Shown here one piece after another: positions 38,259 to 47,249 of a stretch of DNA of 64,000 nt (its first letter is position 1; each line of letters opens with the position of its first letter). The DNA is taken from the NCBI GenBank assembly GCA_963748095.1, contig CAVVIO010000026.1, forward strand, positions 95,734-159,733. Direction: 5' to 3'. The notes beneath the pieces were generated by a model. It was given only the letters and a program-made list of their open reading frames with translations. It was not told the origin of the DNA and searched no databases. This stretch comes from CAVVIO01 sp963748095. Lineage in GTDB: Bacteria; Bacteroidota; Bacteroidia; Bacteroidales; UBA10428. A program made the translations under genes and the position numbers.

Positions 38259-39263
38259 ATGAAAAAGATTAATATTATTTTATTCCTGTTGTTTGGTCCG
38301 CTCCTGTGTATGGGGCAACAGATAAATAAAGCGGAGTACTTTATTGATTATGATCCTGGTTTTGGGCTGGCAAACCCGGTTACAATTTCTTCCCCGGGAA
38401 ATGACCTTACCGCTGGTTTTACAGCTTCTGTGCAATCACTTACAGAAGGATTTCATTATTTGGGAATCAGAGCCCGTGATGACCTGGGCAGGTGGGGCCA
38501 TATCAGCCAGCGTATTTTTTATATATTTAAGATGCAGGCTGCTGGTGATATGGAAATAAATAAAGCTGAATACTTTATAGACAGTGATCCCGGATTCGGA
38601 CTGGCAAGCCCGGTTAATATTAATTCGCCGGGTAGTGATCTGAGTATTGATTTTACAGCTTCTTTACAATCGCTTGCAGAAGGATTCCACTATCTGGGTA
38701 TCAGAGCTCAGGATAAATCTGGCCGGTGGGGACAACTTAGCCAGCGGGTTTTTTATGTGTTTAATGTCCAGTCTGCTACTGCCAGGGAAATTATAGGTGT
38801 TGAATATTTTATCGACAACGATCCAGGTTTTGGTAACGGTACAGCTATAAGTCCTACTTCATCCGATACTGATCTCACAGTGGATTTTGATATTGATTTA
38901 AGTGGTTTAAACAGTGGCGATCATGTGTTATATATTCGCTGCAAAGATGCTTTGGGCCGTTGGGGACTGACTTATGCCCAAGGCTTTGCGTATACGGCTA
39001 CCGGACTTGGTGAAAATGCAATAGAACCCTGGTTAAAAATTTACCCAAATCCGAATGCAGGAACTTTTTGTATTGAATTTGCTGATATTCAGAAAGGTCC
39101 GTTGAAATTTAACATCAGTAATCTGGATGGGAAAAAAGTATATGAAAATGAATCATTCAACGGGAATAATCCGCTTGTAGTGGATCTGCCGGCAGGGATA
39201 TATATACTGAAAATAGAGTCTGACAATAAACAATTTATACAACGTTTAATAATTAGAAAGTAA
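38259..39263 (+). CDS. Triple-repeat secreted protein with T9SS sorting domain
   Basis: 334 residues from ATG at 38259, where the signal peptide MKKINIILFLLFGPLLCMG begins; an in-frame ATG at 38235 overlaps the previous stop. Three repeats of about 78 residues follow (INKAEYFIDYDPGFGLANPV, INKAEYFIDSDPGFGLASPV, IIGVEYFIDNDPGFGNGTAI), each closing with a GRWG segment. The C-terminus (WLKIYPNPNAGTFCIEFAD to QFIQRLIIRK) is a type A T9SS domain. The protein is secreted and possibly surface-anchored. The operon with a beta-helix protein lacking a sorting domain suggests the two form a complex. Confidence 0.8.
   Translation: MKKINIILFLLFGPLLCMGQQINKAEYFIDYDPGFGLANPVTISSPGNDLTAGFTASVQSLTEGFHYLGIRARDDLGRWGHISQRIFYIFKMQAAGDMEINKAEYFIDSDPGFGLASPVNINSPGSDLSIDFTASLQSLAEGFHYLGIRAQDKSGRWGQLSQRVFYVFNVQSATAREIIGVEYFIDNDPGFGNGTAISPTSSDTDLTVDFDIDLSGLNSGDHVLYIRCKDALGRWGLTYAQGFAYTATGLGENAIEPWLKIYPNPNAGTFCIEFADIQKGPLKFNISNLDGKKVYENESFNGNNPLVVDLPAGIYILKIESDNKQFIQRLIIRK
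38317..38780 (+). repeat. 234-bp coding repeats
   Basis: The landmark ATAAATAAAGC occurs at 38322 and 38556, 234 bp (78 codons) apart. The third unit is more diverged. Confidence 0.6.
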
Positions 39264-39319
39264 AATAAATAAACAAGAAGACTGAACTTTTAAATTCAAA
39301 TCTAACATTTATTCAATAC

Positions 39320-39344
39320 ACCCGGACAGAATACCTGTCCGGGT
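39320..39344 (+). terminator. Hairpin after T9SS gene
   Basis: ACCCGGACAG and CTGTCCGGGT form a perfect 10-bp stem with a 5-base loop, 57 bases after the stop at 39263 and between convergent genes. No T-run follows, so it may act as mRNA end protection rather than a classic terminator. Confidence 0.6.
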
Positions 39345-39556
39345 AATGATGTTTCGAATCATCAGTATCATTTTCAAGATTTATAATTGCCTTGATTGTC
39401 AGTAGATTTCTGTGAGTAGGAAAAAGAAACAATTAAAAATAGAAATACTGAAAAAGTGATATTTTTTTTCATTTTTGTGTGGATTTAATTTTTGACAAAT
39501 GAGTAAAAATAATTCTTTACTTCTTTCTACATTCATTTACTTGTAAGGGAACCCCG

Positions 39557-40183
39557 TTATTCCAGATATTTAAATGTCAATTGATCATAAGTATCATGTT
39601 TCAGGCATATTATCCCGGTAATTTTTTCATTTGGTTCAATGGTTTTGTTGAATATATTTAATTCCTCAATATTTTCACTATGTTTCTTATTAGCACCGCT
39701 TGCTATAATGGCATTTATAATTCCAATTGCCAATCCAACGGGAAGATAGGTTACTTTTCCTCCGGAATGTCCATTTGAGTCACTCCAGGTTTGAATGGAC
39801 CAGGGACCCCATAATCCATGTAATAAATAAGTGCCGGATAATTGTTTTACATTCATTAAATAAGTATTCAGGTCAACAGTAGGGACTTCTTTTTCTCCGG
39901 TATAAACTCTAAAATTATCTGCAGTAATTAAAACAGGAATGGAAGATATATTCTTAATTTCTATTGCTATGGTTTTATAGCCATATAGTTTTTCTTTCTT
40001 AAAGTATTTTTTATTATCGGAACTGGAGTACAGATCATATTTATATCCTATTTCCATATATCCTTCAATCACCTGTTTGTTGACATAATTTTGCTGTGAA
40101 GTATTTATTGCATTATAGGACGATGCACAACTAGTGAATAATACTAATAATAGGAAATACGTAATTGGAACTCTTTTTTTCAT
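39557..40183 (-). CDS. Lipoprotein, unknown function
   Basis: 208 residues. The lipobox is in MKKRVPITYFLLLVLFTSC (Cys19). The body contains VIEGYMEIGYKYDLYSSSDN, similar to a phrase near the start of the downstream-order neighbour at 40448 (MIEGYYDISYEPERS), so the two may be related. A hydrophobic segment (VGLAIGIINAIIASG) lies at about 150-165. Family not recognised. Confidence 0.6.
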   Translation of the reverse strand: MKKRVPITYFLLLVLFTSCASSYNAINTSQQNYVNKQVIEGYMEIGYKYDLYSSSDNKKYFKKEKLYGYKTIAIEIKNISSIPVLITADNFRVYTGEKEVPTVDLNTYLMNVKQLSGTYLLHGLWGPWSIQTWSDSNGHSGGKVTYLPVGLAIGIINAIIASGANKKHSENIEELNIFNKTIEPNEKITGIICLKHDTYDQLTFKYLE

Positions 40184-40447
40184 TGTTTAAACGTTTAGTA
40201 GTTAATTATTTTATTTTATATGGTTTAATGTACGATGATTCATTATCCTATTTATTTCAGGATTATAATTTCAGCTATTTGTAATTACAAATCTTCATTA
40301 AAATCGGTCCAAACATTATATCAGAAAAAAAATACTATGTTAATAATACCTTAATTAAGTAATTTATCTTAAGCATGATTACAGGTAATTAAACTATTTT
40401 TTAGTTAGCATTCATTATTACATTTCATTTCTAATTATTATCACCTT

Positions 40448-42082
40448 TTAAAAACTATAATGTGGTGTTGGAAGTGGATGGTTTTTTATATAATTGTTAA
40501 ATTGTTGTTGTTGCCACATTTGTTGTTGTTGCCACATCCAGTTTGAGTTGTTAAACATTGGATTGTAATAGAAAAAATTATAATTGTTTTTATCGGCGTC
40601 AAAACCAGTTATCAGGAAATTTACCGGAATTATTAATTCCTGTGTAACTTTTTCCGTACCGACATATGCGGGTTTGAACAGTTTATCTGTTTTTATAGAA
40701 GTAAAAAAATTTGATACTGCACTATCACAAACTGAATCGATACTTTTAAGTATGTGAAATTCCGACATTTGTCCTGTAGGTTCAATGATACATCTAATAA
40801 GCATTGTACCATGAACAATGTTTTCTATTGCTTTAACTGGATAATTTATTTTGTTTCCAATTTTTAATAGGGAAGATTTGGATCTAATTTTCGCATTCTG
40901 CTCACAAAGTTGATATAATTTCCTTCCATTGGAATCTGTGGAATATGATTTAACAATTCGTTTATTAATGAATTGATTTGTAATTTGCCTGTTTGTTAAT
41001 GAATCATAAAATATCTCAATTCCATTACCGGCTTTATTTAATATTTCTTTATGACTATTAAATACGTTATTATAAACCGGTTTTGAATTAACGTATTTAT
41101 ATTCATAATGTACGCTTCCATCCTGGTAATATAAAATTGTTTTTTGTGCGATATTATTTACAAATGAAATTTTTTTTCTTGTTTCTCCATTTGGATAATA
41201 CCAGGTGAATTCTCCTGTTTTTATATTAGGATAAAATGATGTAAAGGACCCTTCAAAAATCGGCAAATCATTAATAAAGTAAAATTTTAAGTGAAATTCT
41301 GTATTTTTCAGTGAATCTACAATTGCGTAGTAGGAGGCTTTTTTTCTATCATCAATTTCATCCCACGAGGAATTATAAAAGATTCTTTCATGCTTATCAT
41401 ATTTAAGCTTATATTTAAGCATTTTAATCAACGATGGAATATCCGTATAATTATAATTTCCTTTTAAAATTGCAGATCTAAGTGCATTATATTCACCAAA
41501 CACAGATTCTGCAGTTTTTATGAATTTATTTTTAGTTTTTGGAAAACTTATATAATCATTCGAACTGTCTGCTTTGACGAGATAAGTATAAATATGATTA
41601 CTAAAACCTACCCTGGTATTTTTGTAAAAAGTAAGATTCGCAACTTTGTCAATTATTTCAGCGAATTCTTTTTTATTTGAATGAGAACTGGAAGAATTAC
41701 GTTGGACATCAAAATTACTGATAACAGCAAAAGAATCTGTCCCGATAACATATCCAGAACACTCATTTGGTTTAATCTTGATTCCGACAGAATCTTTACT
41801 TTTTTTATATCTAAAAAAATATGAACTATCCTGTGTGAATTTTAATAACCCTGTGAATTTTTTTTTATTTAAATCATAATAATATCCATGAGTATAATTA
41901 TCACCTGCAGTGTATGATACTACCAGTGATCTTTCAGGTTCATAACTAATATCATAATACCCTTCAATCATCTTTTGATTAATATCAAAATAATACCCCA
42001 ACGTATAATTATCGGTGATACTTTGGGAGATACCTTGTAAGGAAATTATAAGAAAAGCAGCTACTGTTAAAAATGTTTTCAT
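40448..42082 (-). CDS. Secreted protein with MORN-like repeats and TonB C-terminal domain
   Basis: 544 residues with signal peptide to about 20 (LISLQGISQ). Residues 22-80 have two YTxGYYxD-type repeats. The middle has a MORN-like phrase GEFTWYYPNGETRKKISF and ILYYQDGSVHYEYKY. A TonB C-terminal domain occupies about 415-495 (HGTMLIRCIIEPTGQMSEFH, LFKPAYVGTEKVTQELIIPV). The end is an unusual Trp/Gln-rich tail (NWMWQQQQMWQQQQFNNYI). Role unknown. Confidence 0.7.
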   Translation of the reverse strand: MKTFLTVAAFLIISLQGISQSITDNYTLGYYFDINQKMIEGYYDISYEPERSLVVSYTAGDNYTHGYYYDLNKKKFTGLLKFTQDSSYFFRYKKSKDSVGIKIKPNECSGYVIGTDSFAVISNFDVQRNSSSSHSNKKEFAEIIDKVANLTFYKNTRVGFSNHIYTYLVKADSSNDYISFPKTKNKFIKTAESVFGEYNALRSAILKGNYNYTDIPSLIKMLKYKLKYDKHERIFYNSSWDEIDDRKKASYYAIVDSLKNTEFHLKFYFINDLPIFEGSFTSFYPNIKTGEFTWYYPNGETRKKISFVNNIAQKTILYYQDGSVHYEYKYVNSKPVYNNVFNSHKEILNKAGNGIEIFYDSLTNRQITNQFINKRIVKSYSTDSNGRKLYQLCEQNAKIRSKSSLLKIGNKINYPVKAIENIVHGTMLIRCIIEPTGQMSEFHILKSIDSVCDSAVSNFFTSIKTDKLFKPAYVGTEKVTQELIIPVNFLITGFDADKNNYNFFYYNPMFNNSNWMWQQQQMWQQQQFNNYIKNHPLPTPHYSF

Positions 42083-42364
42083 GTTGAGAGGTTTTGAATA
42101 AATTATCTAACTCGTTTCAGATTTGCATGTATGTATTAATAATGTTTTAGCAATGAATTAAATAACGGCATTCTGATATTTCTGATTTTTCAAATTTAAA
42201 TTTTTGCTTATCATTTGTTTATTACTATTGTTCATCTGGCTGGTAATTTTCTTCGATTTAAATCAGTTATATCCTTTCTGTTTTTACTAAAATTGAATTT
42301 AAATTTTGGGCTGTTTATCCTTTTAATCTTTTGTGAAATATTTTCTTCTTTTTTTATAATTTTT

Positions 42365-42559
42365 TTAACTGTTTATATTCAACTTTATTAATAGATCATA
42401 TTCAAGATAAATAGCAATAAATCGTTCATTCAGGTATCTGTTTTTTGGAATGGCCGGATAATACTTTAGGGCTAGTTTATTGTAAGCTTTATGTATTTTC
42501 TTTTTTGATGAAGAACGCTTTACATTCAATAATTTACAATAATCGTTTAAGGTTGTCAT
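42365..42559 (-). CDS. Stand-alone J-domain-like mini-protein lacking HPD
   Basis: 64 residues. MTTLNDYCKLLNVKRSSSKK and KIHKAYNKLALKYYPAIPKN align with the DnaJ J-domain pattern (DYYEILGV, then IKKAYRKLALKYHPD), and NERFIAIYLEYDLLIKLN matches helices III and IV. The HPD tripeptide needed to stimulate Hsp70 ATPase is replaced by YPA. Nothing else is attached. Such J-like proteins can bind partners without activating DnaK. The function is unknown. Confidence 0.65.
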   Translation of the reverse strand: MTTLNDYCKLLNVKRSSSKKKIHKAYNKLALKYYPAIPKNRYLNERFIAIYLEYDLLIKLNINS

Positions 42560-42841
42560 AATTAATGAAGATCAACTTATTTGTATATAAAAAAGATCAT
42601 AAGTTCAATTCATTTTGTACTAAAATGATAACAATTATATTGTTAGCTCTTACATTAACAAATATTTTTCGTCGCATTTCTGATATTTTCGATATTGCCT
42701 AAATATCACTAAATATCGTCCCAATATAATTATTTCTTTCAATAATTCAAAATTTTATTATAACGTAAAAGCCTTTAAATATCTGAATTGTATAATGGTA
42801 TCAGTTTTCCTGGAAATAGGTAATATTTACTACCAATTCAT

Positions 42842-43768
42842 CTATTGCAGGTCCAGAGCTATATCTTTATTATTGTAGCCGATATATTTACCTGTACTTA
42901 ATTCGACATGAACGTGGCCATCGCAATTTTCGTGAAAACGGAGCAGGGAATTGCCCAGATCAATATATGGCGCACCGCCCGCTTTGAAATTTTGTGAAAG
43001 AGCGTATCCGCTTACGGGATTTCTCGGACAAAGAGAATAATTAACTTTTGTGTTGATTAAAGCATGATAAATAATACCGCCGGAAGCACCCTGTACTTCT
43101 GCAATTTGTCCGCCACCGTTTATTATTATATCATCATCATATATATCGGATGGTGTATTATTCTGGTCTATATGAATAAACCAGACGTTTTGTTTTACAG
43201 CAATAAAAACGTCTGACGGTTCTCCAGTATTCAAACGGTCCATTTCAGCATTGAAAACAGGCAGTGTAATATTGCTCAGATTGAGTATCGTATCAGAACC
43301 ATTTCCTAAAATAATGTCCTGTCTGGCAAACAGGGCCTGTATACCGTTATCTCCCTGACGCTCTATAAAGGGCACCAGGTAAAGTCCGTAAAGTTTGACA
43401 GTTCCGCCGAGTATATCTACATTTCCAAACAATACCGACATAACACCTCCGTTATTGTTCCAATGGCATGCGATAACTATATCACCCACTTTGTTGTTAA
43501 AAGGCAATGGATGATTAGCATCAATTTTAATATAAATTAATCCGGTATTAATATCAAAAAGTACGTTATCCGGTAATTCCTGGCCTTTAAAGGCGGCAGA
43601 GGCAACTGATACGCAATATCCTACAGCAACCGATGTTTTAAGTCCCTGTTGCAGGGATTCTAGTTCCGGTTCCTGGTTATAATCCTTAAGTTTTTTGCAG
43701 GAGCCTGATAAAACAATGGCAACCAATATGAATAATTTATATATATGGGAAATGAAACGTGTTTTCAT
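42842..43768 (-). CDS. Lipoprotein, unknown function
   Basis: 308 residues. The lipobox lies in IVLSGSCKKL (Cys about residue 24). The rest is beta-rich (VLFDINTGLIYIKIDANHPL, VGDIVIACHWNNNGGVMSVL). No catalytic motif was recognised. It is likely exposed at the outer membrane. Transcribed alone on the minus strand. Confidence 0.6.
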   Translation of the reverse strand: MKTRFISHIYKLFILVAIVLSGSCKKLKDYNQEPELESLQQGLKTSVAVGYCVSVASAAFKGQELPDNVLFDINTGLIYIKIDANHPLPFNNKVGDIVIACHWNNNGGVMSVLFGNVDILGGTVKLYGLYLVPFIERQGDNGIQALFARQDIILGNGSDTILNLSNITLPVFNAEMDRLNTGEPSDVFIAVKQNVWFIHIDQNNTPSDIYDDDIIINGGGQIAEVQGASGGIIYHALINTKVNYSLCPRNPVSGYALSQNFKAGGAPYIDLGNSLLRFHENCDGHVHVELSTGKYIGYNNKDIALDLQ

Positions 43769-43933
43769 GTTCCGTTCATTTAAATGTGATACGGTTTCTA
43801 CGTGCCAACTAAGCTAACAGTTTCACAATGCGAACCATTTCGGAAACCGGAAGGATTGACATTGGAATTTGCAATTATAGCTTTTGTACGGCTGATATCA
43901 ATGCCGGTAATTTATATTTTAAAATTATCCCTT

Positions 43934-44590
43934 TTAGTTGCCGGTATCCGTTTTAGTATATGCAATTCTTCGGGATGCTTTTCTCATAAGTTTATTTACC
44001 AGATCGTCTGTTGAACTTCCGATTGACCCTGCAACAGCTTTATTATAATTAACTAGTAATTCACCATCTTTAGCATTGTAAATAAAAAGATTCAGTACTG
44101 CTTTATTGGTGCTTCCATAAAAACCTACCAGTAAGCCCAGGGCAACAGATGCTCCCTCCGACATGGGTTTGGTTGTTTCAAATGTTCCCATAATAATAGC
44201 ATCCACTTCTAATAACTTAGCTAATTCGCTCGGAGTATATTCCTGGTAGTTATCAATTGTAATACCGGCTTTTTTAAGTTTGGCATTTGTTATTGAGATA
44301 TCCTGAACCTTTACTGTAAGAGTCCCTCTTTTTTCTCTTCTCAAAAACCAGGAATATAATGCTGATTGAATTCCTTCACCTTCAGATATTTCCATTTTAT
44401 TTAATTGCTCCGTTGTCATCTCTTTCATTTGTTTTGGTCTTAATGTAACAGACGCCTTAAATGGAATTATGCCGATAATTTTATGGTCCTTTGCTATTTC
44501 ATCAAATTTCGGATTTTCATAAAGCTGAGTTTGGGAAAACACAATCACTCCTGTAAGGACAATAATTGTCGTAAGTAAAATTCTTTTCAT
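43934..44590 (-). CDS. Secreted CsgG-like-fold protein, unknown function
   Basis: 218 residues with a signal peptide (MKRILLTTIIVLTGVIVFSQ). The phrase IAKDHKIIGIIPFKASVTLR, the region EYTPSELAKLLEVDAIIMGT and LNLFIYNAKDGELLVNYNKA recall the CsgG/DUF799-type fold in which a small periplasmic protein modulates envelope processes. The family is not certain. Confidence 0.6.
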   Translation of the reverse strand: MKRILLTTIIVLTGVIVFSQTQLYENPKFDEIAKDHKIIGIIPFKASVTLRPKQMKEMTTEQLNKMEISEGEGIQSALYSWFLRREKRGTLTVKVQDISITNAKLKKAGITIDNYQEYTPSELAKLLEVDAIIMGTFETTKPMSEGASVALGLLVGFYGSTNKAVLNLFIYNAKDGELLVNYNKAVAGSIGSSTDDLVNKLMRKASRRIAYTKTDTGN

Positions 44591-44945
44591 TTTATTTTCT
44601 TTTTTTGATTTAAAAATATATTAAATGTTTATATATCTAAAATATCGATATATCAGATTCAAAGATAGTTGTACGCATACACTAGTTATTTACTTTATAG
44701 TACTAACGCCGAATTTTTTAATAAAATACATGGCAGTTTAAACATGAGAATTATTTTTAATATCCCGGATTAAATACACCATTGCATTGGGATTATTAAT
44801 AAAAATCTTTCCAAAGTAAACACTTATGCCGAATATTCAAAATGAATAAACTGCACGAATTAATAAAGATTTCAACGAAATCCAATCAAAACTGTTTCAA
44901 CTATTTTGTCCAAAAAAGCAAAAGGAATTAAAAAATAAACCTGTT
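44591..44945. other. 355-bp intergenic region
   Basis: AT-rich, no reading frame or hairpin of note. Confidence 0.4.
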
Positions 44946-45722
44946 TCACTTATGCTGCCTGAACAGCCACTCATACATCAACGGTTCGCTGTAAGCGCCC
45001 AACCAAGAGAAGTGACCTGTTTCGGGGTAGAGTGTAAATCCCGGATGAGCACCGGCTTTAAAAAGTGCGTTAACCATATCCACCGAATTCAATGGATCAA
45101 CAGCAGCATCTTCAGCGCCATGAAAGATCCAGATGGGGATATGCGCAATTGTTGCAACCTTAGAAGTATCTCCACCTCCACATACTGGCACTGCGGCAGC
45201 AAACAAATCAGGGTACCGTTCAATAGCATCAAAGGTTCCATAACCTCCCATGGAAAGGCCGGTAATATAAATCCGACTGGTATCTACCGGCATTGTTTTT
45301 ATTAGTTCATGAATAAGTCCGATTACAAGTCTCAATGGTTCAGAAGGAGCAGGCAGCAGTTGCATTTCCCTGCTTCTGGGTTTTCTTAAAAAATTTGACC
45401 ATTGCTTACCTTCAGGACATTGCGGAGCTATTACCAATGCAGGATGTGCCGACATCTCCCTGTCTGTGGCAAATTCTTTCACACCCCATTTAAGCTGTGC
45501 TTCGTTATCATTTCCACGTTCTCCTGATCCATGTAAAAAAATAACCAGCGGATATTTCCGCAGTGTATCGTAATCCGGATAAAGCAAGCGGTAATTCAGG
45601 GTATCACCTTTTCCATCGGTGAACTTGTTAAAACTGAAACGATCCGATTGGGACCATGCTTGGCCATTACCTGCAAAAAAGGTTAATGCAGTAAGTAATA
45701 AAATCGATTTTAATGTTTTCAT
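44946..45722 (-). CDS. Secreted alpha/beta-hydrolase (esterase or peptidase-like)
   Basis: 258 residues with signal peptide (MKTLKSILLLTALTFFAGNG). The hydrolase core shows YPLVIFLHGSGERGNDNEA with the oxyanion region, the nucleophile elbow ITGLSMGGYGTFDAIERYPD, the acid in WIFHGAEDAAVDPLNS and the His in PETGHFSW. This matches the predicted-peptidase/feruloyl-esterase-like family of Bacteroidota. A composite operator 19 bases upstream (45741-45789) is a near-copy of the one before the satD-like operon, suggesting shared control. Confidence 0.85.
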   Translation of the reverse strand: MKTLKSILLLTALTFFAGNGQAWSQSDRFSFNKFTDGKGDTLNYRLLYPDYDTLRKYPLVIFLHGSGERGNDNEAQLKWGVKEFATDREMSAHPALVIAPQCPEGKQWSNFLRKPRSREMQLLPAPSEPLRLVIGLIHELIKTMPVDTSRIYITGLSMGGYGTFDAIERYPDLFAAAVPVCGGGDTSKVATIAHIPIWIFHGAEDAAVDPLNSVDMVNALFKAGAHPGFTLYPETGHFSWLGAYSEPLMYEWLFRQHK

Positions 45723-45740
45723 GTTATGCTTTTTTATGGT

Positions 45741-45789
45741 TATCAGTGTTTATACCGATAAATAGTGTTTATCGGTTATATAGCCGTTA
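45741..45789 (-). promoter_or_regulatory. Composite operator, esterase side
   Basis: Two 20-bp palindromes: TATCAGTGTTTATACCGATA at 45741-45760 and TATCGGTTATATAGCCGTTA at 45770-45789. Starts are 29 bp apart with a 9-bp gap. The pattern is TATCGGY-N6-RCCGWTA with one deviation in the first copy. It lies 19 bases upstream of the esterase ATG and ends at the stop of the DUF3307 C-terminal frame. The identical layout recurs at 47201-47249. Confidence 0.65.
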
Positions 45790-46146
45790 TTTTATCAAAT
45801 TAATCAGTATGCCTGAAAATATGGCAATGCCAAAACTAAGCAATGTACCAACCAATATGTATTCACTTTTCTGAATCCCATTGATGCGAAGAATAGATTT
45901 TGCCGCAATGATCAGTCCAACTGCTCCGTATTGTCCCATAATAATTAATGCCAGTGCTAAGAAACGTTCCACAATCCCGATTAATTTACCTGCATTTGGC
46001 AGACTTACTTCATCCGGGTTGCTTGAAGATTCAACGGGAGTTTCAATAGCAAAAGCCCTGAACAAATATTTTATTATAATATTGGATGGCTTGGCACAGA
46101 AAACAAATCCTGCAACAATGGCAATTGTTTTAAATATCGAAATCAA
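45787..46146 (-). CDS. C-terminal half of DUF3307 membrane protein, separate frame
   Basis: 119 residues with three membrane segments. Its sequence (FVFCAKPSNIIIKYLFRAF, GKLIGIVERFLALALIIMGQ, GLIIAAKSILRINGIQKSEY) is the C-terminal half of the usual 230-240 residue DUF3307 protein. The frame can only start at a TTG (46146), directly after an in-frame TAA, and overlaps the stop of the N-terminal half. One missing base near 46145 would restore a single protein. It is either a split gene with coupled translation or a frameshift. Confidence 0.6.
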   Translation of the reverse strand: MISIFKTIAIVAGFVFCAKPSNIIIKYLFRAFAIETPVESSSNPDEVSLPNAGKLIGIVERFLALALIIMGQYGAVGLIIAAKSILRINGIQKSEYILVGTLLSFGIAIFSGILINLIK

Positions 46147-46499
46147 TTAGGAAATTTATGCCGCAAAATCAGGGAATAGGCATAAACAATTCCGATAATT
46201 GAGAGTAAATGAATAAACTGATCCGTGAAAAAATAATTCTTTTTTGTTTTACTTTTTATAATTAGCCAACTCTTTAATATATCTGTTAAAAAATGGATAA
46301 CTGTTAGTAACAGGGCAGCACTCCAGAATCCGGGATCGAATGACAAAATATAACTTACGATTCCGACAATTATTACGTGGTAAACATGTGTTAAGCTAAC
46401 TATCCTGCTTTCTTTAGTATCACTCCATTTCTGAGACTGAAAAACGAAATCTGATAAAAGATGCGCAATGAATTGCAATAGAATTAATTTATATACCAT
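46143..46499 (-). CDS. DUF3307 membrane protein, N-terminal half
   Basis: 118 residues from ATG at 46499 (a GTG three bases earlier is also possible). Four hydrophobic segments with family residues LQFIAHLLSDFVFQSQKW, LLLTVIHFLTDILKSW and FFTDQFIHLLSIIGIV. DUF3307 proteins are integral membrane proteins of unknown role usually about 235 residues long; this frame ends at about half that length. It directly follows the satD-like gene (TGATG overlap). Confidence 0.8.
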   Translation of the reverse strand: MVYKLILLQFIAHLLSDFVFQSQKWSDTKESRIVSLTHVYHVIIVGIVSYILSFDPGFWSAALLLTVIHFLTDILKSWLIIKSKTKKNYFFTDQFIHLLSIIGIVYAYSLILRHKFPN

Positions 46500-47185
46500 C
46501 ACTTTATTGTGTTTTCAAAATAGTTAAGGGCTTTCTCAATTGATAACCAACCTGCAGCAGTTGAATGCTGACTGATTGTAGATTGATATTTACCTAATTT
46601 TCCGGCAATATCTTTTTCACTAAAATTAAGCAGCTTGTAGAAAATCACTTCACTTTGCTTTGCCGAGCATTTTGAAATGATGGTATCCAGTAAAGAGAAA
46701 AGCGTATCAAATTGATCCTGTAACTGACTATCCGGACTACAAAAAAACAGGGTGTATTTAATTACAATCTTCTGCTTGTCGGAAGTTGTATAGTTTTTAA
46801 TCGTTCTTCCGGACAGATAGATAGCTTCGCCGTCGATAATACCATTCTCCGGATCGAGTTTTACCAGGGGTGCGACAGCAACAGCCAGTCTGATGCCATG
46901 TTCAAGAAAGTATTTCAGCTTTGATTTGTTGCTTTTTGTTATCTGAATAGCTATAGATTTTATATATGTCTTTAGCAACAGGGCAATACGCAGGGAATAT
47001 TCCGGAGCATTTACAGCACATTCAATATAATCGCCCTGTATCAGTCTTCCGTAAAAGCTTTGTTTTCTGTATCTTTCTGATAAGTCACCTAACAGTTTTT
47101 TAATGCTGGTTTCAAGCTTTCTCTTCTCTGTCTCGGATAGGGAAGTATATGAAATAACATCTGCAGATATGGTGGCATAATTCAT
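46499..47185 (-). CDS. SatD-family protein with C-terminal HTH-like segment
   Basis: 228 residues. YATISADVISYTSLSETEKR, YGRLIQGDYIECAVNAPEYS and GIRLAVAVAPLVKLDPENGI match the SatD family known from acid-tolerance loci and Bacteroidota. The last 40 residues (EKDIAGKLGKYQSTISQHST) look like a helix-turn-helix, so DNA binding is possible. It is first in an operon with the DUF3307 gene(s). A composite operator and a -7 box lie directly upstream. It could be the regulator acting on both composite operators; this is inference. Confidence 0.8.
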   Translation of the reverse strand: MNYATISADVISYTSLSETEKRKLETSIKKLLGDLSERYRKQSFYGRLIQGDYIECAVNAPEYSLRIALLLKTYIKSIAIQITKSNKSKLKYFLEHGIRLAVAVAPLVKLDPENGIIDGEAIYLSGRTIKNYTTSDKQKIVIKYTLFFCSPDSQLQDQFDTLFSLLDTIISKCSAKQSEVIFYKLLNFSEKDIAGKLGKYQSTISQHSTAAGWLSIEKALNYFENTIK

Positions 47186-47189
47186 ATTA

Positions 47190-47197
47190 CAAAGATA
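47190..47197 (-). promoter_or_regulatory. -7 box of satD-like operon, possibly leaderless
   Basis: On the minus strand TATCTTTG fits TAnnTTTG exactly and is followed by TAAT and the ATG at 47185. Spacing implies a transcript start at or near the start codon. The composite operator begins four bases upstream of the box. Confidence 0.6.
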
Positions 47198-47200
47198 TTA

Positions 47201-47249
47201 TATCGGTAAATATACCGATAAATATTTCTTATCGGCAATAAAACCGTTA
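47201..47249 (-). promoter_or_regulatory. Composite operator, satD-like side
   Basis: TATCGGTAAATATACCGATA at 47201-47220 (7-bp arms perfect) and TATCGGCAATAAAACCGTTA at 47230-47249. The two 20-bp palindromes start 29 bp apart with the gap AATATTTCT. The block covers the -33 region of the promoter at 47190, so a bound protein would repress or control the operon. Confidence 0.7.

Noticed and set aside
43802..44014. Plus-strand frame of 70 codons between lipoprotein genes
   Set aside because: It overlaps the 3 prime end of a well-supported minus-strand gene and lacks coding character.
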